Below are positions 25,867-33,782 of a DNA stretch of 64,000 bases, piece by piece (the first letter of the stretch is position 1; each line of letters opens with the position of its first letter). This DNA is from Thermoanaerobaculia bacterium. Lineage in GTDB: Bacteria > Acidobacteriota > Thermoanaerobaculia > Multivoradales > J023. The position numbers and the translations under genes were made by a program. Under the pieces are notes generated by a model. That model made no database searches. It saw nothing but the letters and a program-made list of their open reading frames with translations, and was not told the origin of the DNA. The DNA is taken from positions 1 to 64,000 of the forward strand of contig JAUIJL010000018.1 of assembly GCA_030431255.1 (NCBI GenBank), read 5' to 3'.

Positions 25867-28653
25867 TCAGTCGACGACGAGGCCGTCGTTGATCACGATC
25901 TCGGCGATGCCTGGGTTGGCCCCGTGGGCGCTCTGGTCGATGACCACCTTTACATAGGTGGTCTGGCGGGGTGTGAAGGACACCACCGTCGAGCTCTGGC
26001 CGCTGTTTTCAAGCGCGCTGAAAGCCACGGTGGAGCCGTCGCTGAATTCCAAGTGACCGGCCATGACCTGCTCGCCGCAGGCTCGATCCCAAAGCTCCAC
26101 CGACGTGATCTCCGTGGGCAAGTCGAGATCCAGCCGGACCCAGCCCGAGGCTTGAGACTGGGTGGCCCATTCTCCCCAATTGCAGGTACCGTGGACGCCG
26201 TCCATGACCCGCTCGCACCATCCGGATTGGTATTGGGTGGAGCATTGGAAGCCCACCACCCGGCCGGTCTGATCGGGATCGAGGCCTGCGACGTCGTGGA
26301 TTTCTTCCGGCGTCAAGACACGCTCGAAGAGCCGGACGTCTCCGATCGCCCCCTCGAAGGCGCCGAGATGGTTGCCGATGACCAACGGCCGGTCCGACTG
26401 TTGGAGGATGCCCGAAGCGGGCTCCCGGTCGACCTCGATGCCGTTGAGGTAGAGGCGGACCGAGGCACCGTCGTAAACACCGGCGACGTGGGTCCACTGA
26501 CCTTCGACGGCGGTACCGCTGACGCCTTTGGACTCACCCCAGCTGCCGTTGGGGAAGGACACGCTGAAATCGATCCGGCCGTCGACCACGTTCAAGAGGT
26601 ACGAGTCCATGGCGTACCACTTGTTGACCACGGCGTGGGGTCCCCAGATGTTGTCGGGGCGGATCCAGGCGGTGAGGGTCAGGGCGTCGGTGAAGTTGAA
26701 TTCAGGGCGATTGATCAGCTCCACGGCGTCGTCGACCCCGTCGAAGTAGAGTGCCGTGCCGCCGAAGGCCAGCGCCTTGGCGGGCGCCGAGATGGCGGCC
26801 TTGGTGGGAGTCGGTGAGGCGACGGCGGCCGCTGCGCCCGGGCCACAAGCGACCCCGCCGGCAGCCCCTTCACCCGCGTAGGCGCCTCCGAGGCATTCGT
26901 CCTCACTGAGGGCGAGAGAGAACGTCGGCGCCGCGGCGACAGACGGGGTGCAATTGCCCTGGGCGTCGCAGTCGACGGGAGTGGCGGTGAAGGTGCCGGA
27001 GTATTCGACACCCAACGACAGCCCTGTGAAGGAGCCGGAAATTTGCCGAGCGACGTTGATCTGGCCGGTCCAATTGGTGGAGTCATAGTAGGGCCCCACC
27101 GATCCACCGATCAATCCGGTGGGCTGGGCGGTCAGGTCGCCGGTCATGTACGCTTCCACCACCACCGAGCCCACGCATTGGAAGAGCACGGTCGGAATCT
27201 GGAGGTTCTGCACTTGGATGTTGAAGTTGGCTGTGCACGCGCCCGACCCGGGCGCTCCGGATCCCGAGGCTTGCAGGCTTACCTGGTAGGTGCCGTCCAT
27301 GCCGCCGCCAGTGCCACCGCCCCCGCCGGCGGCTGAGTTGCAGCAATATTGGGAGCAGCCCGCTTGGCATCGCGACGTGCCGCTGGGCCGGCATTTTCCG
27401 CTGCAAGCGTAGTAGGCGCAGCTCTGGGTGCCGGAAGAGGCGGCGTTGCACGCGCTCTCATAACCGTCCCAATCGCTGCACGGAGCGGACGCGGGCGAAC
27501 CGTCGCAATAGGAAGAGCAGCCGGCTTGACACTCGGACGTACCCACGGGCACGCACTTTTTCGAGCAAGACGGGTACATGGTGCACTGCTGCTCGTCACC
27601 GGAGTCGTGTTGAACACAAGCGTTGTAGTTGTCGTCCCAAGTGCTGCAAGGCAGCGAGGAATCTTCCTGGGTCAGGGTGATATCCGCGAATGCGAAGCCG
27701 TTCGGCCGAAGACTCTGATCGTGACGGTCTACCAATCCGAACGCGTGGGTCTGCACTTCCCAAGCAGTCCGGTCGTCCCAGGCGAACCAGAAAGCGTGGG
27801 GCACCTTCTGCGGTCCGAGCGCTTTTATGTCCTCGAAGGCGAAGCGCAAATACTGAGCCTGCTCCTCGAAATCTCCGGTTTCCGGGTGGACAGCATGACC
27901 GAATTCCGTCAGCCACACCGGGTGGCCACCGGTGTAGTTCCAGAATTTCTCGACGGCATCCTTCAAAGGCGTGACGCCAGGAGCTATCGGAATGCCGCCT
28001 GCGGATTTGGCATAGGGATGAAATCCGAAGCCGTCGACGTAGGTCTTGTTGACCAGCGGAGCGAGCTCCTGGATGTAATCCTCCCAACCGCCGGCTAAGC
28101 CTCCGGCGATCACTTGGTGACCAGTGAACCCTTCATTGTGCAGAGCGAGTGCCGACTTGTTGATGACCTCGGCGATTTTCTGGGCCGAAAAATAATCCGT
28201 GTGATCCGGCTCGTTCCAGATCTCGAAGGCGGCGACCTTCGAGCCGTAGAAGGTGGCGAAAGTCACCACTTTGTCGGCGAAATCGTCGGCGAATTGGGAC
28301 CAAACCGCGGCGGATGCGGTATCGGGCGGGGTCGTAAGGTTGAAGGATTCCTGATTCAGCAGTGCCAGGATTTTAACGTTGCCGTGATAGGAGTTGTAGA
28401 GGTTGGTAATTTTTCCGTGCTGTCCGACAGTCACCAAGCTGCGGACCCACAGCGGGCCTCCCACCTCGAGGTACTCAGTCGCGTCGGGAGTTTCGTAGGT
28501 GGTCTTGACGTTGATAGCCATGCCCATTTGATCGGCGCACCAGGCTTCACTCGGTACATCGGGCCCTCCGGTTTCCGGGATCGGCTGGGCGACGGACGCG
28601 GAGCCGAGGCAGAGGGCCAAGAGGGATGAATAGAGAGCGGTTCGAACGGACAT
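25867..28653 (-). CDS. Secreted clan GH-A glycosidase with Cys-rich repeats, LamG and discoidin-like domains
   Basis: 928 residues. Signal peptide (cleavage after about residue 22, SVAQ). Catalytic TIM barrel about 35-325 with acid/base Glu148 (FEIWNEPDH) and nucleophile Glu250 (WLTEFGH). Two Cys-rich repeats at about 336-437 of the form C..WD...AC......C.YY.CS..C.P.GTS.CQAGC, then a Gly-rich linker, a beta domain of about 150 residues, a LamG/concanavalin-like domain (about 640-790; LYFDGVDD, TAWIRPDNIWG, WTHVAGVYDG) and a C-terminal module ending INDGLVVD that resembles F5/8-type discoidin domains (CNWGEWATQSQ, VELWDRACGEQV). ATG 28653 has AAGGAG upstream. Probably a polysaccharide-degrading enzyme anchored to its substrate by the C-terminal modules; GH39 or GH5-like. 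Confidence 0.88.
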   Translation of the reverse strand: MSVRTALYSSLLALCLGSASVAQPIPETGGPDVPSEAWCADQMGMAINVKTTYETPDATEYLEVGGPLWVRSLVTVGQHGKITNLYNSYHGNVKILALLNQESFNLTTPPDTASAAVWSQFADDFADKVVTFATFYGSKVAAFEIWNEPDHTDYFSAQKIAEVINKSALALHNEGFTGHQVIAGGLAGGWEDYIQELAPLVNKTYVDGFGFHPYAKSAGGIPIAPGVTPLKDAVEKFWNYTGGHPVWLTEFGHAVHPETGDFEEQAQYLRFAFEDIKALGPQKVPHAFWFAWDDRTAWEVQTHAFGLVDRHDQSLRPNGFAFADITLTQEDSSLPCSTWDDNYNACVQHDSGDEQQCTMYPSCSKKCVPVGTSECQAGCSSYCDGSPASAPCSDWDGYESACNAASSGTQSCAYYACSGKCRPSGTSRCQAGCSQYCCNSAAGGGGGTGGGMDGTYQVSLQASGSGAPGSGACTANFNIQVQNLQIPTVLFQCVGSVVVEAYMTGDLTAQPTGLIGGSVGPYYDSTNWTGQINVARQISGSFTGLSLGVEYSGTFTATPVDCDAQGNCTPSVAAAPTFSLALSEDECLGGAYAGEGAAGGVACGPGAAAAVASPTPTKAAISAPAKALAFGGTALYFDGVDDAVELINRPEFNFTDALTLTAWIRPDNIWGPHAVVNKWYAMDSYLLNVVDGRIDFSVSFPNGSWGESKGVSGTAVEGQWTHVAGVYDGASVRLYLNGIEVDREPASGILQQSDRPLVIGNHLGAFEGAIGDVRLFERVLTPEEIHDVAGLDPDQTGRVVGFQCSTQYQSGWCERVMDGVHGTCNWGEWATQSQASGWVRLDLDLPTEITSVELWDRACGEQVMAGHLEFSDGSTVAFSALENSGQSSTVVSFTPRQTTYVKVVIDQSAHGANPGIAEIVINDGLVVD

Positions 28654-28703
28654 GGTTTCTCCTTTCCAGCGAGGCGAGTTGAGATCGGAGCTTCTACCTA
28701 CCT

Positions 28704-28729
28704 GGAGTCCGGAGCGGAGTGTTTTCCCA
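28704..28729 (-). promoter_or_regulatory. Bipartite promoter-like element before glycosidase-LamG gene 1
   Basis: Minus strand: box 1 TGGGAA starts at 28729, box 2 GGACTCC at 28710, 19 nt apart, 50 nt before 28653. Box 1 begins at the last base of the T-tract of the preceding terminator. Confidence 0.68.
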
Positions 28730-28760
28730 AAAAAAGAAGCGGCGGGATGGCTCCCGCCGC
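28729..28760 (-). terminator. Terminator after glycosidase-LamG gene 2
   Basis: Minus strand: GCGGCGGGA (28760-28752) pairs perfectly with TCCCGCCGC (28747-28739), then TTCTTTTTTT running straight into the next promoter element. Confidence 0.85.
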
Positions 28761-28807
28761 CTGAGTGTGACGTTCTAGCGTCGTTCTAGCTCGAATCCGA
28801 GACTCGA

Positions 28808-31537
28808 TCAGTCGACGACGAGGCCGTCGTTGATCACGATCTCGCCGAGGCCGACGCCGGCACCGTTGATCGATTCGTCGATCACGACCTTGACAAACGT
28901 AGTCGTGCGCGGGGAGAAGGTCACCTTGGTCGAGGTTTGGCCGGTGTCTTCGAGTTGGCCGAAGGGCACCGTGGAGCCGTCGCTGAATTCCAAGTGACCG
29001 GCCGTGACTTGCTCGCCACAGGCCCGATCCCATAGCTCGACCGACGTGATCTCCGTGGGCAGGTCGAGGTTCATCAGCACCCAGCCGGTGGGTTGAGAGA
29101 GCGTGGCCCATTCACCCCAATTGCAGGTTCCGTGGACGCCGTCCATGACCCGCTCGCACCAACCGGATTGGTATTGGGTGGAGCATTGGAAGCCCACGAC
29201 CCGGCCGGTCTGATCGGGATCGAGGCCGGCGACGTCGTGGATTTCTTCCGGCGTCAAGACGCGCTCGAAGAGCTGGACGTCTGCGATCGCACCTTCGAAG
29301 GCTCCGAGGTGGTTGCCGATGACCAACGGCCGGTCCGACTGTTGGAGGATGCCAGAGGCGGGCTCCCGGTCGACCTCGATGCCGTTGAGGTAGAGGCGGA
29401 CCGAGGCACCGTCGTAAACACCGGCGACGTGGGTCCACTGACCTTCGACCGCGGTACCGCTGACGCCCTTGGACTCACCCCAGCTGCCGTTGGGGAACGA
29501 GACGCCGAAATCGATTCGGCCGTCGACCACGTTCAAGAGGTAAGAGTCCATGGCGTACCACTTGTTGACCACGGCGTGGGGTCCCCAGATGTTGTCGGGA
29601 CGGATCCAGGCGGTGAGGGTCAGGGCGTCGGTGAAGCTCAGCTCGGGGCCGTTTTTGATCTCCACGCGGTCGTCGACCCCGTCGAAATACAGGGCGGTAT
29701 TGTCGAGTGCCTGGGCCTTGGTGGGTGCGGACGACGGAGCGACGGCGAGCGGCCGGGGCTCACAACCGACACCCCCGAACCCGCCTTCACCCACGTAAAT
29801 CCCGCCGGTGCAATTTTCAGCTCCCAGGTCGAGGGCGAACGTCGGTGTCGCGGCGATGGACGGGGTGCATTCGCCCTCGTCGTCACAGTCGACGGGAGTG
29901 GCGATGAAGCTCCCGGAATACTGAACACCCAAATTCAGGCCGGTGAACTTACCGATGATCTGCCCGGAGCTGTTGAGGCGACCGGTCCAACCGGTAGAGT
30001 CGGAGTAGGGGCCCACGGAGCCGCCCACCCATCCGTTGGACAGCTCGGTCAGGTCGCCGGACATGAACGCGCTGACCGTCACCGAGCCGATGCACGGAAA
30101 TTGCGTGGTTGGAATTTGCAGATTTTGAATCTCGAAGTTGAAGTCGGCGGTGCACGCGCCCGACCCGGGAGCGCCGGAGCCCGAGGCTTCCAAGCTCACC
30201 CGGTAGGTGCCGTCGAGCCCGTCGAGCCCGTCGCCGCAGCAATATTGACGACAACCGGCCTGGCAGCGGGAGGTGCCGCTGGGTAGGCATTTTTGGCTGC
30301 AGGCGTAATAGGCGCAGTCCAAGCTGCCGGAAGACGCGGCGTTGCAGGCCGCCGGATCGTCGTCCCAACTGCTACAGGAAGCGGCCTCAGTGGGATCGTT
30401 GCAAAATGAAGAGCAGCCGGCCTGGCATCGAGAGGTGCCGGCAGGTACGCATCGATCCGAGCAGGATCGGTAGATGCACTGCTGCTCGTCGCCGGAGCTG
30501 CGGCGCTCGCACGCGGCCGAGTCGCCGTCCCACGTGCCGCACGCCAGGTTCTCTTCTTGGGCCGAGGTGAACGCGCCGAATTCGAATCCGCTGGGGCGAA
30601 GGTTGTGGTCGTGGTCCACCAATCCGTACGCCTCCGTGGCTGGGTTCCAATGCACCCGGTCGTCCCAGGCGAACCAAAAAGCGTGGGGCACGACTTCCGG
30701 CCCGAGCCTCTTCAGGCTTTCGTAGGCGGCCCGGAGGTATTGACCTTGGCGCTCGAAATCCCCGGTTTCAGGGTGCTCCGGGTGGCCGAATTCCGTCAAC
30801 CAAACCGGCCGCTTTCCAGCCAGACCGTGAAATTGGAGGGTGGCCTCGGCCACCGACTGTCCATTGTCCGGAATGCCGGCGGCGGTCTTGGTGTATGGAT
30901 GAAATGCGAAACCGTCGACGAATCGCTTGCTGACCAGCGGAGCGAGCGTCGCGATGTAGGTCGGCCAATCGTTTCCCGCCAGCCCGCCCACCACCACGGG
31001 GTGGCCGGTGAATCCATCGAAGTGCAGCGCGCGACCCACCTTATTGACCACCACGGCGATTTTCTGCGGTGAAAAGTAGTCGGTGTGATCCGGCTCGTTC
31101 CAGATCTCGAAGGCGGCCACGCTCGGGCCGTAGCTCCTGGCGAAGCTCACCACGTGGTCGGCGAAGTCGTCGGCGAATTGCGACCACTCGGAGTCGGACG
31201 CGGTATTGGGCGGAGTGGTGATGTCGAAAGATTGTTGGTTGAGCAGGGCCAGAATCCTGACCTTACCCCGATAGGAATCGTAGAGATCGGCGATCTTGTC
31301 GTGCTCTCCCACCATCACGAGCGAGCGAACCCAGAGCGGGCCCTCGACCTCGAGATATTCGTTGAAATCAGGGGTCTCGTTGGTGGTTTTGACGTTGATC
31401 GCCATTCCCATCTGGTCGGCGCACCAAGCGTCCCTGGGAACGTCGGGCCCCCCGGGGTCCGGGATCGGCTGGGCGATGGCGGGCGCGCAGACGCAGAGCA
31501 CCACGAGGGAAAAATAGAGAGCTTCTCGAAGGGACAT
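28808..31537 (-). CDS. Secreted clan GH-A glycosidase with Cys-rich repeats, LamG and discoidin-like domains (paralogue)
   Basis: 909 residues, tandem paralogue of the previous gene with the same domain order: signal peptide, TIM barrel with acid/base Glu148 (FEIWNEPDH) and nucleophile Glu249 (WLTEFGH), two Cys-rich repeats, beta domain, LamG and discoidin-like end. The start at 31537 follows GGAAAGGAG and replaces an upstream in-frame ATG that lies before the promoter element. The catalytic and repeat parts have diverged, but the DNA of the LamG and C-terminal modules (about 29100-29640 against 26100-26640) is nearly identical to the neighbour, which suggests recent duplication or gene conversion limited to the binding modules. 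Confidence 0.88.
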   Translation of the reverse strand: MSLREALYFSLVVLCVCAPAIAQPIPDPGGPDVPRDAWCADQMGMAINVKTTNETPDFNEYLEVEGPLWVRSLVMVGEHDKIADLYDSYRGKVRILALLNQQSFDITTPPNTASDSEWSQFADDFADHVVSFARSYGPSVAAFEIWNEPDHTDYFSPQKIAVVVNKVGRALHFDGFTGHPVVVGGLAGNDWPTYIATLAPLVSKRFVDGFAFHPYTKTAAGIPDNGQSVAEATLQFHGLAGKRPVWLTEFGHPEHPETGDFERQGQYLRAAYESLKRLGPEVVPHAFWFAWDDRVHWNPATEAYGLVDHDHNLRPSGFEFGAFTSAQEENLACGTWDGDSAACERRSSGDEQQCIYRSCSDRCVPAGTSRCQAGCSSFCNDPTEAASCSSWDDDPAACNAASSGSLDCAYYACSQKCLPSGTSRCQAGCRQYCCGDGLDGLDGTYRVSLEASGSGAPGSGACTADFNFEIQNLQIPTTQFPCIGSVTVSAFMSGDLTELSNGWVGGSVGPYSDSTGWTGRLNSSGQIIGKFTGLNLGVQYSGSFIATPVDCDDEGECTPSIAATPTFALDLGAENCTGGIYVGEGGFGGVGCEPRPLAVAPSSAPTKAQALDNTALYFDGVDDRVEIKNGPELSFTDALTLTAWIRPDNIWGPHAVVNKWYAMDSYLLNVVDGRIDFGVSFPNGSWGESKGVSGTAVEGQWTHVAGVYDGASVRLYLNGIEVDREPASGILQQSDRPLVIGNHLGAFEGAIADVQLFERVLTPEEIHDVAGLDPDQTGRVVGFQCSTQYQSGWCERVMDGVHGTCNWGEWATLSQPTGWVLMNLDLPTEITSVELWDRACGEQVTAGHLEFSDGSTVPFGQLEDTGQTSTKVTFSPRTTTFVKVVIDESINGAGVGLGEIVINDGLVVD

Positions 31538-31582
31538 GACTTCTCCTTTCCGCGGGTCACAGGGTCGGGTCTCTACCTTTCG

Positions 31583-31608
31583 GGAGTCCGAGCAGATGGG
31601 TTTTCCCC
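31583..31608 (-). promoter_or_regulatory. Bipartite promoter-like element before glycosidase-LamG gene 2
   Basis: Minus strand: GGGGAA starts at 31608 right after eight T, GGACTCC at 31589, 19 nt apart, 45 nt before 31537. Confidence 0.75.
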
Positions 31609-31639
31609 AAAAAAAAGCGGCGGAGGCCACCCTCCGCCG
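31609..31639 (-). terminator. Orphan terminator upstream of glycosidase-LamG gene 2
   Basis: Minus strand: CGGCGGAGG pairs with CCTCCGCCG, then a C and eight T. It points along the minus strand although the next gene upstream (31797) is on the plus strand, so it terminates nothing obvious; it may mark a lost gene or insulate the promoter. Confidence 0.6.
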
Positions 31640-31684
31640 ACAGGCAAATTGCTTAGATCTATGGGAGATAAAACTGTCGTCGAT

Positions 31685-31691
31685 GGACTCC
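31685..31691 (+). promoter_or_regulatory. Box 2 of the bipartite element before small metzincin gene
   Basis: GGACTCC at 31685-31691. At the standard distance box 1 is not recognisable; GGAGAT occurs 21 nt upstream. It ends 105 nt before the ATG at 31797. Weak site. Confidence 0.35.
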
Positions 31692-31796
31692 TGATAGCAG
31701 AGGCATTGCTGTTGAAACACGATGCCGAGATGCCGCTCTCGGCCATGTGGCCGGGTCTATATCTTTTACCTTAGCCTTGAAAAATAGGAGCTCGAA

Positions 31797-32657
31797 ATGA
31801 AGCGAATCCAGTCACCTACTTCTTACCTGTCCATACTGTTGTGTTTGCTGTGGGTACCGGCCGTGGCGAGTGTCGGCGCCGCCGATGATAAGAGCGGCAA
31901 AGCGGCCGGGGTCTATCATGTGGGCGATCATCTCGTCGAAACTAACCCTCAATTTACCCGGCAGGGTGAGGTTCGCGACCTGGGGGGTGGAGTTTTCGAA
32001 TTCGACATGGTTGATGCGTTCGGCAAGAAAATCACCATCGTAGATGATCCAAAATTCGAAAACGTCGTGGACGACCCTCGCGACATTCCGGGTCATAAAG
32101 ATTTCCAAGGTTTTGAAATCGAGGAGGATCTGCCCCATGCCTTCGGCAAAACCTCGACCGTTCATATTCCGGTCTACGCCGTTGCCGACGAGGAATACCG
32201 CGCTACCTACCCCGATTGGACGAGTCGACTCTTTCAAATTATCGAAACAGCCGACAACTCCTACTATCGGGACTTTCAAATCAATTGGGTGATTCAGGGC
32301 TACTATGCCTGGACGTCCAACGGTGGCTCGAAAGAGTGGATTCTGATCGACTTATACAACGACTTCCAATGGCTGGGGGACGGCCTGGTGATCGCCGTCA
32401 CTCGCGATCCAAATTTCAATACCGGTGGCCTGGCGATGAGAAACGACACCAACGTCGGCAAGGGATTCTCGGTCAGCTCAGATCAAGGGACTTCTGGGAC
32501 GATTTCTGCCGTCAGGCACGAGGTTGGGCACAACTATGGGCCGGCGGATGAATACGGTAGCCAGGTGTGTGTGATGAACTACAACTATGCCTATTCCATC
32601 GACTACTTCGACTCTCACCACCATGGGATGATCTACTCCCGTCGGCATTGGTTCTGA
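31797..32657 (+). CDS. Small secreted metzincin-like metalloprotease
   Basis: 286 residues with a signal peptide (cleavage near residue 28, ASVGAAD). The zinc site is HEVGHNYGPAD at 241-251, an HExxHxxGxxD motif like that of snapalysin-type proteases, followed by a Met-turn CVMNY. It lacks the Cys-rich tails of the other metzincins. A preceding IDDPKFENVVDDPRD region of about 150 residues may be a propeptide. AGGAG lies before the ATG at 31797. It is the only plus-strand gene in the 25.8-41.7 kb run and ends against the Cys-rich protein gene, separated by a two-way terminator. Confidence 0.82.
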   Translation: MKRIQSPTSYLSILLCLLWVPAVASVGAADDKSGKAAGVYHVGDHLVETNPQFTRQGEVRDLGGGVFEFDMVDAFGKKITIVDDPKFENVVDDPRDIPGHKDFQGFEIEEDLPHAFGKTSTVHIPVYAVADEEYRATYPDWTSRLFQIIETADNSYYRDFQINWVIQGYYAWTSNGGSKEWILIDLYNDFQWLGDGLVIAVTRDPNFNTGGLAMRNDTNVGKGFSVSSDQGTSGTISAVRHEVGHNYGPADEYGSQVCVMNYNYAYSIDYFDSHHHGMIYSRRHWF

Positions 32658-32687
32658 CTGTGTGATCTTTGGATTCGCCATAGAAAC

Positions 32688-32720
32688 AGCCCCCGGCCTC
32701 TCGCGGAGAAGCCGGGGGCT
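32688..32720. terminator. Two-way terminator between convergent genes
   Basis: AGCCCCCGGC (32688-32697) pairs perfectly with GCCGGGGGCT (32711-32720) with a 13-nt loop; it separates the convergent genes ending at 32657 and 32751. Confidence 0.75.
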
Positions 32721-32750
32721 CGTCGATACCTTTCTAAAAGTCCACGTGAT

Positions 32751-33611
32751 CTAGAAGTCCACGTGGCACTGCCTGTTGGTCCAGTTGTACGAGCAACCCG
32801 GCACGGCTTGGCAACCCGAATAGCTTCCGTCGAGAGCTCGGCAATCACAGCTGCCCACAGAGTCCTTGCAACCGGCGAAGCAGCTCGAGGTGCCTTGGGG
32901 ATGGCATTGGTTGGAGCAGGTGTAGTAGTCGCAGGCTGGATCGGACAAGCAGCCAAAGCGATTGCCGTCGTGCCGGCGGCAATTCGAGCAGTATTGCCGG
33001 CAGCCGGCATCGCAGGCGGAGGTGCCCTGGGGATGACACTGGGCTGAGCAACTGTAGTAGGCGCATCTCGAGTCTCGGCTACATGCCGTCGGGTTGCGAT
33101 CCATGTCGCGACAACCGTGAAAATCGACCTTTCGAACCACGACCTCGACACAGTCCTCACCGCGACACACGCCCGTCTCGACTCCGCTGAACACCATGTA
33201 GCCGGGGCGTTGGGTGGAATGCTCCGGATAGAAATTGCTGAGGGTTATATTCGGCCCCAATCCCTGGTTGATCTGCTCGAGCAGATTCCACTTATAGCTG
33301 TTCGGCAAGACGTTCAGGGTTTGATCCTGCAGGAAAAAAACACCGGTCACGTCGTATTGGCGAATCGGGCCGTTTCCGTTCCCCGGATCCACGATCACAC
33401 TGTCTCCGGAAGCGACGGCATCGCAGGGCAGACAGGGATCACCGGGTGGCGTGTCCGCTTGATTGGGTGCCTGGTCGGTCTGAGCTCGGCTCGGCTCGGG
33501 CCCGAGCTCGCCGGCCTGGGCCATCGACAGTGCCGAGACGGCTAGAGTCATCGCCGAATAGGCCAAGACCGGCAATAGGAAGGATGAAGAGAGCGGTCGG
33601 TTGAAAAACAT
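32751..33611 (-). CDS. Secreted protein built of Cys-rich GTS repeats
   Basis: 286 residues from ATG 33611 (AAGGAGATC upstream). Signal peptide about 1-30 (SALSMAQA). A middle domain of about 120 residues (CLPCDAVASGDSVIVDPGNG, TGVFFLQDQTLNVLPNSYKW) is shared with the protein at 49980-51227. The last 110 residues hold three Cys-rich repeats of the same type as in the glycosidases (CAYYSCSAQCHPQGTSACDAGC and relatives), the final one truncated at CHVDF. No catalytic motif. It could be a binding or matrix protein; function unknown. Confidence 0.8.
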   Translation of the reverse strand: MFFNRPLSSSFLLPVLAYSAMTLAVSALSMAQAGELGPEPSRAQTDQAPNQADTPPGDPCLPCDAVASGDSVIVDPGNGNGPIRQYDVTGVFFLQDQTLNVLPNSYKWNLLEQINQGLGPNITLSNFYPEHSTQRPGYMVFSGVETGVCRGEDCVEVVVRKVDFHGCRDMDRNPTACSRDSRCAYYSCSAQCHPQGTSACDAGCRQYCSNCRRHDGNRFGCLSDPACDYYTCSNQCHPQGTSSCFAGCKDSVGSCDCRALDGSYSGCQAVPGCSYNWTNRQCHVDF

Positions 33612-33665
33612 GGAGATCTCCTTCGGGTTCGTCAAGCTGCGTCTGTGGCATCGCTTCACCCCCTA

Positions 33666-33691
33666 GGAGTCCAGGGAAAGACGTTTTCCCT
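33666..33691 (-). promoter_or_regulatory. Bipartite promoter-like element before Cys-rich protein
   Basis: Minus strand: box 1 AGGGAA starts at 33691, GGACTCC at 33672, 19 nt apart, 54 nt before 33611. Confidence 0.68.
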
Positions 33692-33743
33692 GGCTTTTTC
33701 GTCATTCGATCTTCGTTTCAACCTCCCGGCTCTCCGGTTTTCC

Positions 33744-33774
33744 AAAAAAAGCGGCGGAGGTCGCCCTCCGCCGC
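33744..33774 (-). terminator. Terminator after phospholipase D-like gene 1
   Basis: Minus strand: GCGGCGGAGG pairs perfectly with CCTCCGCCGC, then seven T. Confidence 0.85.
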
Positions 33775-33782
33775 CGGTGGAC

